A stretch of 64,000 bases of DNA from Spirobacillus cienkowskii (GTDB lineage: Bacteria; Bdellovibrionota_B; Oligoflexia; Silvanigrellales; Silvanigrellaceae). The translations under genes and the position numbers were made by a program. The notes below the pieces were generated by a model, which had not been told where the DNA came from, searched no databases, and saw only the letters and a program-made list of their open reading frames with translations. This document shows positions 1 through 7,005 of the stretch, one piece after another. The stretch spans positions 1,263,501-1,327,500 of the forward strand of contig NZ_CP146516.1 of NCBI RefSeq assembly GCF_037081835.1. The letters are read 5' to 3'. The first letter of the stretch is position 1. Each line of letters starts with the position of its first letter.

Positions 1-261
1 AACCTCAAACAGTTCAAATTTTTCATTTTGAATGGTTTTAAATTCTGTCGCTTTGCCATTTAAATTTAAGTTTGATTCAGGAGTAAACAGTGTTTCAAAA
101 CTAAAGTTAGGAATTGTACTTAACTTTTTTTGATTGAAATGATTTTCTGAATTTGTACAGTAAATTTGGTTGCTTAATCCGTAGGATTGCAAACTGATTC
201 CCGCTAATAATGAATACAATACTGAAGTCGTGTAGTTACCTAATTTTCTTTTAAAAAACAT
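1..261 (-). CDS. Secreted protein of unknown function, N-terminal part
   Basis: An open frame on the minus strand starts at an ATG at 261 and runs off the left edge of the window, giving 87 residues. The start is supported by a GGAGG Shine-Dalgarno sequence (266-270 on the plus strand as CCTCC) four bases upstream. The N-terminus begins MFFKRKLGNY and continues into a moderately hydrophobic stretch (about residues 13-27), consistent with a signal peptide. The remainder is polar, Asn- and Thr-rich, with one Cys at about residue 35. I recognise no family. A role outside the cytoplasm is inferred only from the probable signal peptide. Confidence 0.6.
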   Translation of the reverse strand, partial: MFFKRKLGNYTTSVLYSLLAGISLQSYGLSNQIYCTNSENHFNQKKLSTIPNFSFETLFTPESNLNLNGKATEFKTIQNEKFELFEV

Positions 262-291
262 AAAACCTCCGTGTTTTTTTTTCTAAAAAAA

Positions 292-312
292 TTGATGTTA
301 CTAAAACATCAA
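292..312. repeat. Short inverted repeat upstream of the secreted-protein gene
   Basis: TTGATGTT (292-299) and AACATCAA (305-312) form an 8-bp inverted repeat with a 5-base spacer, about 30 bp upstream of the ATG at 261. It could be an operator or a leader hairpin. The rest of 262-537 is very AT-rich and holds no gene that I can see; it must contain the divergent promoters for this gene and hemH. Confidence 0.3.
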
Positions 313-537
313 AAAATAGGATTTTGCATTAACATGAAAAATTATTTTTTTAAATAAATTTTAAATAAAAATTAATAGAAAAATAAAAAAATTAAATAAT
401 AAGATTTGTATGTTGTTTACTCTAAATCTTTTTTTAAAGAAAAGTGGTTTAGGTTATTATGCTATGCTAATTCTTTTTTGGGTAAAAAACTTATTAGTTT
501 TTGCTTTATCAATATAATTTTAAATTAGGAAGAAAAA

Positions 538-1572
538 ATGACAATTCGTAAAGTTACTGGTGTTTTACTCGTTAATGTAGGAACGCCTGATTCACCTGCT
601 GTAAAAGATGTCAAACGTTATCTCAAAGAGTTTCTGTCTGACCCTAGAGTCATTGATATCCCTGCTTGGGTTCGTTTTATGTTATTGCATTTTATTATTT
701 TGCCATTTAGGAGCCCAAAATCAGCGGAGGCGTATAAGTCAATTTGGTTGTCCGAAGGATCGCCACTCATGGTTCATAGCAAAAGTTTAAAAGAGGAGGT
801 AAAAAAAATATTAGGTTCTCAATTTCAAATTGAAATATGTATGAGATATCAAAATCCTTCTATCCAAAGTGCAATTGAAAAACTTGTTGCTCAAGGAGTC
901 GAAAAAATAATTGTTTTTCCTTTATTCCCTCAGTATTCTTCTGCAGCAACAGGAACAGTTTTTGAAAAAGTTGGCAAAATTGTCAATTCATTTTGGAATG
1001 TGCCGCAATTAATTTATGTCCCTGCTTTTTATCAAAGAGAAGAATTTATTAACAGTATTGCTTATATCGCAAAAGAAAAAATTAATGAATTTCAACCCGA
1101 TTTTGTGTTATTTAGTTATCACGGATTACCTGAACGTCATGTTAAAAAATCAGACAAATCAAAAGAAAAAAGCTGCTTAAATCATAAACATTGTTGTGAT
1201 AAAATGAACACTCATAATTCTTATTGCTATCGTGCACAATGTTACGCTACAACAACTGCAATAGCCACTCGTCTTGGTTTGTTGAAAGACAAGTATGCCA
1301 CTTCATTTCAATCAAGGCTCGGAAGAACACCTTGGATTCAGCCTTATACTGATGAAATTCTTCATTCTTTAGCGCAGCAGGGTGTAAAAAAAATCGCAGT
1401 CATGTGTCCCGCATTTGTTGCAGATTGTCTTGAAACCATTGAAGAAATTGGTATGCGCTTGCGAGAACAGTGGATTTCTATTGGAGGCGAAGAACTGTTA
1501 TTGGTGCCGTCATTAAATTCGCATCCTATTTGGGCCAAAGCGGTGGCAAACATGATTCTTGAATTCAATTGA
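538..1572 (+). CDS. hemH: Ferrochelatase
   Basis: This enzyme inserts Fe2+ into protoporphyrin IX in haem synthesis. The 344-residue protein begins with a family-typical VLLVNVGTPDSP segment. It has the catalytic SYHGLPERH motif with His195 and the later DCLETIEEIG motif with Glu299, which pairs with that His in known ferrochelatases. Between them is a Cys-rich stretch (Cys213, 219, 220, 230 and 235) ending in CYRAQC. It resembles the Cys-bearing inserts of some proteobacterial ferrochelatases and could bind metal, but that is inference. The ATG at 538 has AGGAAG just upstream. uvrB follows after 24 bp, so co-transcription is likely. Identification is firm. Confidence 0.96.
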   Translation: MTIRKVTGVLLVNVGTPDSPAVKDVKRYLKEFLSDPRVIDIPAWVRFMLLHFIILPFRSPKSAEAYKSIWLSEGSPLMVHSKSLKEEVKKILGSQFQIEICMRYQNPSIQSAIEKLVAQGVEKIIVFPLFPQYSSAATGTVFEKVGKIVNSFWNVPQLIYVPAFYQREEFINSIAYIAKEKINEFQPDFVLFSYHGLPERHVKKSDKSKEKSCLNHKHCCDKMNTHNSYCYRAQCYATTTAIATRLGLLKDKYATSFQSRLGRTPWIQPYTDEILHSLAQQGVKKIAVMCPAFVADCLETIEEIGMRLREQWISIGGEELLLVPSLNSHPIWAKAVANMILEFN

Positions 1573-1596
1573 GAATTTTTTAAACAAGGTTAAATA

Positions 1597-3630
1597 ATGA
1601 GCGATGAAAAATTTGAAACCGAGTGGTCGTTAAAGCCGATGGGCGATCAGCCTCAAGCCATCGAAAAACTTGTAAATGGATTAGAAAATGGTGTTGCTGA
1701 ACAAGTTTTATTAGGGGTTACAGGTTCGGGGAAAACGTTTACAATTGCAAATGTTATCGCCAAAACACAAAGGCCAGCACTCGTTATTGCGCATAATAAA
1801 ACATTAGCAGCACAGCTTTTTCAAGAATTTAAAGAATTATTTCCCAATAATGCAGTAGAATATTTTATTAGTTATTATGATTACTATCAGCCAGAAGCCT
1901 ACGTACCAAGTACAGATACATTTATTGATAAAACTGCTTCCATCAATGATGATATTGATAAAATGCGCCACAGTGCGACAAAATCTTTATTTGAAAGAAA
2001 AGATGTGATTATTGTCAGTTCAGTCAGCTGTATTTATGGTTTAGGAGCGCCTGATGCATATTTAAATTCTCGAATTATTTTAACTAAAAATACACCACTT
2101 TCGCGTGACAATTTTATTCGCCAGTTAATTGCTATTCAGTATAAAAGAAATGACATTTCATTAGAACGTGGCAAGTTTCGTGTGCGTGGTGATATTGTTG
2201 AAATTATTCCAGCCTCCGAAAATGAAAAAGCAGTTCGGGTGCAATTTTGGGGTGATGAAATAGAAAAACTCGCAACAATTGATGCTCTACGAGGCACTAT
2301 CCTTGAACAAGTTTCAAAAATTCATATTTATCCAGCAACTCACTATGTTATGGATGACGAACAGATCGAAGACATTGTGTTGAAAATTGGTCAAGATCTC
2401 ATTGCGTGTCGTGATGCGTTTAAAACTGAAGGCAAACTGATTGAAGCCCAGAGGCTAGAACAAAGAACACTTCATGATATCGAAATGATTAAAGAAATTG
2501 GTTTTTGCCAAGGGATAGAAAATTATTCACGCTACTTAGATGGCAGACAACCAGGAAAGCCTCCAGCCACATTACTTGATTATTTTCCAGAAAATTATCT
2601 GCTTGTCATTGATGAAAGTCATGTTACGGTTCCGCAAATTGGCGGTATGTATCGTGGCGATCGTTCACGAAAAGAAACTCTCGTTCATTTTGGCTTTCGT
2701 TTGCCTTCGGCGCTCGATAATAGACCACTTAATTTTGATGAATTTAAAATGCGAATGGGTCAAACTATTTACGTTTCTGCCACACCAGCACAGTACGAAT
2801 TGGCACGAGCAGGTACAGAAGTGGTGGAGCAGATTATTCGCCCAACTGGACTGATTGATCCTAAAATAGAGGTTAAACCTGCTCAAGGGCAAATTGATGA
2901 TTTGCTATTTGAAATTCAAAAAGTGGTAGCCAATAAAGCCAGAGTGCTTGTTACAACGTTAACAAAAAAAATGGCAGAAAATATTACGTCTTATTTTGCA
3001 GAAATGAACATTAAAATTAAATATCTACATTCTGAAATTCACAGTATAGAGCGTGTTGAAATTTTGCGCGATTTGCGACTTGGATTGTTTGATGTTCTTG
3101 TTGGTATCAATCTTTTGCGCGAGGGTCTTGATCTTCCAGAAGTCGAATTGGTTGCAATTTTAGATGCCGATAAAGAAGGTTTTTTACGCAGTCGCGCAAG
3201 TTTGGTGCAGACTGTGGGGCGTGCTGCGCGCAATGTTAATGGAAGAGTGATTTTGTATGCTGATAAGTTAACAGACAGTATGAAATTTTGTATTGAAGAA
3301 ACCGAAAGACGGAGAAAAATGCAAGTAGAGTATAATTCAGCAAATGATATTACTCCGCAAACAATTTTAAAAAAAATTCCAGAAAATTTACGCAAAATTT
3401 ATAATTTAGATTTTGGAGATGATTTTCAAGAGAAACTATTGCAAGCAGTTTCTCATCTCGAAAATTTTGAAATATTAAAAAATCCCAAAAAACTCGAAAA
3501 ACATATTCAAAAATTGCACAAAGAAATGCTTAAAGCATCTCAAAAACTTGATTTTGAGCTTGCGGCAGAATTGCGAGATAAAGTTAAAATTTTAAAAGAA
3601 CAACTTCTATTGCTTTCAGGTGAACACTAA
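1597..3630 (+). CDS. uvrB: Excinuclease ABC subunit B
   Basis: UvrB is the damage-verification helicase-like subunit of UvrABC nucleotide excision repair; it receives DNA from UvrA and recruits UvrC. At 677 residues it has normal family length. Visible features in order are Walker A GVTGSGKTF (about 40-48), the beta-hairpin region containing YYDYYQPEAYVP (about 91-102), Walker B with IDESHV (about 337-342), helicase motifs such as TTLTKKMAE and QTVGRAARN, and a C-terminal UVR coiled-coil (about 635-670) that contacts UvrC. An AAGG Shine-Dalgarno lies upstream of the ATG. Its stop codon directly abuts the truA start, suggesting an hemH-uvrB-truA operon. No uvrA or uvrC lies in the window. Confidence 0.98.
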   Translation: MSDEKFETEWSLKPMGDQPQAIEKLVNGLENGVAEQVLLGVTGSGKTFTIANVIAKTQRPALVIAHNKTLAAQLFQEFKELFPNNAVEYFISYYDYYQPEAYVPSTDTFIDKTASINDDIDKMRHSATKSLFERKDVIIVSSVSCIYGLGAPDAYLNSRIILTKNTPLSRDNFIRQLIAIQYKRNDISLERGKFRVRGDIVEIIPASENEKAVRVQFWGDEIEKLATIDALRGTILEQVSKIHIYPATHYVMDDEQIEDIVLKIGQDLIACRDAFKTEGKLIEAQRLEQRTLHDIEMIKEIGFCQGIENYSRYLDGRQPGKPPATLLDYFPENYLLVIDESHVTVPQIGGMYRGDRSRKETLVHFGFRLPSALDNRPLNFDEFKMRMGQTIYVSATPAQYELARAGTEVVEQIIRPTGLIDPKIEVKPAQGQIDDLLFEIQKVVANKARVLVTTLTKKMAENITSYFAEMNIKIKYLHSEIHSIERVEILRDLRLGLFDVLVGINLLREGLDLPEVELVAILDADKEGFLRSRASLVQTVGRAARNVNGRVILYADKLTDSMKFCIEETERRRKMQVEYNSANDITPQTILKKIPENLRKIYNLDFGDDFQEKLLQAVSHLENFEILKNPKKLEKHIQKLHKEMLKASQKLDFELAAELRDKVKILKEQLLLLSGEH

Positions 3631-4458
3631 ATGATTGAGAATCAAAAACGGAACTTAAAATTAACAGTATCATGGAATGGAGAAAAATTTAGTGGTTATC
3701 AGTACCAGCCTCATGTCTTTACTGTTCAGGAAGCCCTTACAAACGCTTGGTTTATTTTAAGTCGCGAAAAGGTAGAACTGGTTGGTTGCAGTCGATTGGA
3801 TGCAGGTGTGCATGCACAGCATTATGTTTTAAATTTTTATACGGACACGGTTTTAACGGAAGAAAGAATTTTAAAGGGTTTAAATGGAATTTTGCATTCT
3901 CATTTAAAGATTTCTATTTCAATTTATGCGGCTGAGTTTGTAGCATCAGAATTTCATTCTCGTTTTCATGCTTTGGGCAAACATTATCGTTATTTAATTT
4001 GGTATGGCTTTGCAGAGCATAGTTTTTATACTCCCAGATGTTGGCATGTTAAAGGAAAGCTTTCGTTATTTGATATTCAATCGTCTTTGCAAGAATTTAT
4101 TGGTGAGCATGATTTTGCAGCATTTCGATCGTCTGATTGTTCTGCTAAAACAACGGTTCGACGGATTTTTAATATTGATGCTTGGAGTCACCCTCTATGT
4201 CCGGAGCTGTTGGTTGTTGATGTTTGGGGGGATGGTTTTTTAAAAAATATGATTCGTAATATTGTTGGGACGGCAGTGCAAATTGCAAATGGCCAACTTC
4301 ACAAGAATACCATAACCGACGCTTTTTTGCATAAGGACAGAACACAAACAGGAATGTGCGCCCCTGCTAAGGCACTTTCATTAATGCAAGTATTTTATTT
4401 ACAAGAAAAACTACAAATAGCACTGCAAGAAAAGGCTCGTTTTATTACACCTTCTTAA
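3631..4458 (+). CDS. truA: tRNA pseudouridine(38-40) synthase
   Basis: TruA converts uridines 38-40 of the tRNA anticodon arm to pseudouridine. The 275-residue protein carries the catalytic Asp57 in SRLDAGVHA; the usual motif is GRTDAGVHA, so the Gly and Thr positions are changed but the catalytic Asp and the following GVHA are kept. The second half holds the AFRSSDCSAKTTVR segment and the FLKNMIRNIVGT motif typical of the family. The ATG follows the uvrB stop without a gap, and its Shine-Dalgarno (AGGTG, 3620-3624) lies within uvrB, so translation is probably coupled. Confidence 0.95.
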   Translation: MIENQKRNLKLTVSWNGEKFSGYQYQPHVFTVQEALTNAWFILSREKVELVGCSRLDAGVHAQHYVLNFYTDTVLTEERILKGLNGILHSHLKISISIYAAEFVASEFHSRFHALGKHYRYLIWYGFAEHSFYTPRCWHVKGKLSLFDIQSSLQEFIGEHDFAAFRSSDCSAKTTVRRIFNIDAWSHPLCPELLVVDVWGDGFLKNMIRNIVGTAVQIANGQLHKNTITDAFLHKDRTQTGMCAPAKALSLMQVFYLQEKLQIALQEKARFITPS

Positions 4459-4460
4459 AA

Positions 4461-4478
4461 TTGGCATTTCTTTTGCAA
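4461..4478 (+). promoter_or_regulatory. Candidate sigma-54 promoter of cheB
   Basis: TTGGCATTTCTTTTGCAA places GG (4463-4464) and GC (4475-4476) exactly 10 bases apart, matching the -24/-12 pattern TGGCAC-N5-TTGC. Transcription would begin near 4487, leaving a leader of about 57 bases before cheB. The same DNA can be read as a sigma-70 promoter (TTGCAA 4473-4478, 16-bp spacer, TATAAT 4495-4500), so the assignment is not certain. Confidence 0.55.
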
Positions 4479-4543
4479 ACAGCAAAAAACAAATTATAAT
4501 AATTTATATACATTTTTTCTGCTGCAAAAGTTATGGAGATTTT

Positions 4544-5635
4544 TTGAATACTTCTGTAAGTAATCCAAATAAAATTCGTGTATTAATTGTTGATGATTCT
4601 ATTTCAATGCGCAAATTTTTTACAAGTCTATTATCCTATGATGAAAAAATAGAGGTCGTTGGTGATGCTCCCGATCCAATTATGGGTTTAGAGCTATTAA
4701 AAAAATTACGCCCAGATGTCATGACGCTAGATTTGCGTATGCCAAAAATGGATGGTTTGACTTTTTTGCAGCAAGCAATGCAAGAGCAACCCACACCAAC
4801 ACTTATTGTCAGCAGTTTTGCAACAGAAAATTCTAAAAATGCCTTAAAAGCTTTAGAGTTGGGAGCAATCGATATTTTTCCAAAACAAATTTTATCTCCG
4901 GGGACAGATATAAAAAAAGTTGCACAACAGTTTATTACCAAAGTTCGTTTAGTGTCGTCTGCAATTTGTTCTAATCAAATTATTGAAAAACTTGCTCCTA
5001 AGCCACAAAATATCGAATTACTGCCTCCAGAATTAAGAATTCAACTTTTGGCTTTTGCCGCATCAACTGGTGGGACAGAAGCGTTAAAATTTGTATTAAG
5101 TCAGTTGCCTGCAAATATTCCTGCTACGTTAATTGTGCAGCACATGCAAAAAGAATTTTTAGAAAGCTATGCAGAAACACTAGCACATGTGTGTCGTTTT
5201 GAGGTCAAAGTGGCTGTTGATCATGCAAAAATTGAACCAGGAAAAGCACTGTTAGCTCCAGGCGATAAGCATATGGAAGTGTCTCGGATTGGCCACGAAT
5301 TGTTTGTTAAAATTAAAGAAGGGCCTCTTATTCATGGAGTTCGTCCTTCGGCAGAGCCATTATTTTTATCAGTTGCCGAGCACCTTGGTAAAAAAGCTTT
5401 AGGCGTTATTTTAACTGGGATGGGATCAGATGGTTCTAATGGTTTATTACAAATGAAAAAAGCAGGAAGCTTTAATATAGCACAAGACGAGAAAACAAGC
5501 GTTGTATTTGGTATGCCAAGGGTTGCAATTGAAAAAGGAGCCATTGATGTGGTGCTACCCTTGCAGAAGATCGCAGAAAGAATTATTGTTGAGTGTTCTA
5601 AAACATCACCATTAAGCTCACATAAGTTTATGTAA
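4544..5635 (+). CDS. cheB: Chemotaxis response regulator protein-glutamate methylesterase
   Basis: CheB removes methyl groups from chemoreceptors and deamidates them, opposing CheR. Of 363 residues, about 10-125 form a response-regulator receiver with the acidic pair Asp17-Asp18, phosphorylation site Asp63 (TLDLRMPKMDG) and Lys114. About 170-350 form the methylesterase domain with the nucleophile in AASTGGTEAL, the His in IVQHM and the Asp in GMGSDGSNGL. The start is a TTG at 4544 preceded by GGAG (4535-4538); no in-frame ATG lies near. cheR is about 40 kb away, and no cheA, cheW or receptor gene is adjacent. A candidate sigma-54 promoter lies about 65 bp upstream. Confidence 0.96.
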   Translation: MNTSVSNPNKIRVLIVDDSISMRKFFTSLLSYDEKIEVVGDAPDPIMGLELLKKLRPDVMTLDLRMPKMDGLTFLQQAMQEQPTPTLIVSSFATENSKNALKALELGAIDIFPKQILSPGTDIKKVAQQFITKVRLVSSAICSNQIIEKLAPKPQNIELLPPELRIQLLAFAASTGGTEALKFVLSQLPANIPATLIVQHMQKEFLESYAETLAHVCRFEVKVAVDHAKIEPGKALLAPGDKHMEVSRIGHELFVKIKEGPLIHGVRPSAEPLFLSVAEHLGKKALGVILTGMGSDGSNGLLQMKKAGSFNIAQDEKTSVVFGMPRVAIEKGAIDVVLPLQKIAERIIVECSKTSPLSSHKFM

Positions 5636-5670
5636 ATTTAATTGTTAAAAAAAACTAAATATGACTTTAC

Positions 5671-5700
5671 TTGACAAAATTAAATTTTTAAAACTATTTT
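5671..5700 (+). promoter_or_regulatory. Candidate sigma-70 promoter of the ABC-3C operon
   Basis: A consensus -35 TTGACA (5671-5676) and a -10-like TATTTT (5695-5700) are separated by 18 bp. The predicted start near 5707 falls at the left edge of a 42-bp palindrome. The next gene on this strand is the SMEK-domain gene. Confidence 0.5.
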
Positions 5701-5707
5701 TCTCTGT

Positions 5708-5749
5708 TTAAAATCTATTAGATGATAAATATCATCTAATAGATTTTAA
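5708..5749. repeat. Perfect 42-bp palindrome, probable operator or leader hairpin
   Basis: Two 20-base arms (5708-5727 and 5730-5749) are exact reverse complements around an AA spacer. The core is TCTATTAGATGATA on the left and TATCATCTAATAGA on the right. Its position at the predicted transcription start of the ABC-3C operon fits an operator for a dimeric repressor or a stable 5' hairpin. It could also terminate cheB transcription, but the stem is AT-rich and no run of T follows directly. Confidence 0.75.
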
Positions 5750-5764
5750 GGGTTTTTGTAATAT

Positions 5765-6760
5765 TTGCATCTTTGTAGAAAATATATAGGAGATAGTATC
5801 ATCGAACGCAAAAATGACATGGATGAAATTATAACTCTACTTTCTATCTTAAGTAAGAAGATAGAGCTCTCAAATTCCATAAATCTTAATGACATAAATA
5901 TCCATTCAGAAAATTTTTTTCGAGATTTTTTAAATTTATTATACGGATATAATTTAAAAAACATTAATATAACTGACCATAATGCAAGCGCAATCGATCT
6001 TGCTGATTGTTCAAAAAAAATTGCATTTCAAGTTACTTCAACACCCGATCTTTGTAAAACAAAAACAACTGTAACAGCTTTTATTAAAAAGAGATTATAT
6101 CATAATTATGATCGTCTTATAATGCTAATTTTAACAAATAAAATAAATCATAAGTATAATTTTATAGGAGAACCAGGAAAATATCAGCTTGATATTAAAA
6201 AAGATATTTGGGATATAAAAAAAATTACTCGTGATATTAATGGTTTTTCTCTTGATCGTATTAAAGAAGTCCGTTCATTTTTGAGTAAAGAAATCAGAGT
6301 AAATTTATCAAGAGAAAAAATTTTAGAAAAAGAAATACAAACATTTATTTCATTAATAAACTATCTTAGCGACGAAAATCAACCATCAGCGGGCAATGGT
6401 TTTATTGAAGAACCAGATCCTTATGGTAAAATTAATAATCGATTTTCTGAGCATTCTGTTTTTTTAAAGAATGAATATCAAGAACTTTATATGGAATATG
6501 GTAAAGTGCTAGATGAAGTCATGAGAATGTCAAATATAGGTTCTACAAGAATTCGGCGTCTTGGATTGCACTTAAAGTTATGTAGTGATAATATTCTTTC
6601 TGAACATGAAGGTAATGCTAAGGATGCACTTAATGTACTTGTTAAAAAATACACAAAATATTTTACTAATGATAACCTTGAATATGATGAAAATGCAATA
6701 AAATTCTTTATGGTTGATCAAATAATACGATGTAACGTTTTTCCTAATAAAAAGGAATAA
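5765..6760 (+). CDS. SMEK-domain protein, candidate effector subunit of an ABC-3C conflict system
   Basis: About residues 19-135 look like the SMEK domain, with NLNDINIHSENFFRDFLNLL followed by an IDLADCSKKIAFQVTST segment. That segment resembles the core strands of restriction-endonuclease-like folds with a variant D-x(n)-Q-x-T signature; any nuclease activity is inference. The C-terminal half, with GSTRIRRLGLHL near the end, fits the C-terminal domain shared by ABC-3C third components. The start is uncertain. A TTG at 5765 gives 331 residues and an ATG at 5819 gives 313. The only good Shine-Dalgarno, AGGAGA at 5788-5793, is placed for a rare ATC start at 5801. Family members usually have residues before the first helix, favouring a non-ATG start. 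The middle-component gene follows after 2 bp. Confidence 0.75.
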   Translation: MHLCRKYIGDSIIERKNDMDEIITLLSILSKKIELSNSINLNDINIHSENFFRDFLNLLYGYNLKNINITDHNASAIDLADCSKKIAFQVTSTPDLCKTKTTVTAFIKKRLYHNYDRLIMLILTNKINHKYNFIGEPGKYQLDIKKDIWDIKKITRDINGFSLDRIKEVRSFLSKEIRVNLSREKILEKEIQTFISLINYLSDENQPSAGNGFIEEPDPYGKINNRFSEHSVFLKNEYQELYMEYGKVLDEVMRMSNIGSTRIRRLGLHLKLCSDNILSEHEGNAKDALNVLVKKYTKYFTNDNLEYDENAIKFFMVDQIIRCNVFPNKKE

Positions 6761-6762
6761 TT

Positions 6763-7005
6763 ATGACTGCTCTATTTCATAAAGATGAAAATTTAATGAG
6801 TTCTCCTCCGGTTTTAGGTTATCATGTTCTAATGTACATGGAAAAAAAGAAGTCAGTTAAAATTAGTATTTTTGATGTTGCCGATCATTTTAAGAATGAA
6901 TGGTGGTTTAATTCAAAAAATTTATATTTTGCAATGTTTTTTTTGTTCAGTTTAGACATAATTGATTTTGAACACTCATATATAATAAAAAGAGCGACAT
7001 GTTAA
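6763..7005 (+). CDS. Small middle component of an ABC-3C system
   Basis: This 80-residue protein lies between the SMEK gene and the ATPase gene, the place and size expected of the middle component of ABC-three-component systems. Recognisable features are an N-terminal PPVLGYHVLMYM segment, a helical central part with ISIFDVADHF, and a C-terminal FSLDIIDFEHSYI segment resembling a small winged-helix fold. The family probably bridges the ATPase and the effector; this is inferred from system architecture. AAGGA lies 6-10 bases upstream of the ATG. The gene overlaps the ATPase start by 7 bases, indicating coupled translation. Assignment rests on context as much as on sequence. Confidence 0.7.
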   Translation: MTALFHKDENLMSSPPVLGYHVLMYMEKKKSVKISIFDVADHFKNEWWFNSKNLYFAMFFLFSLDIIDFEHSYIIKRATC

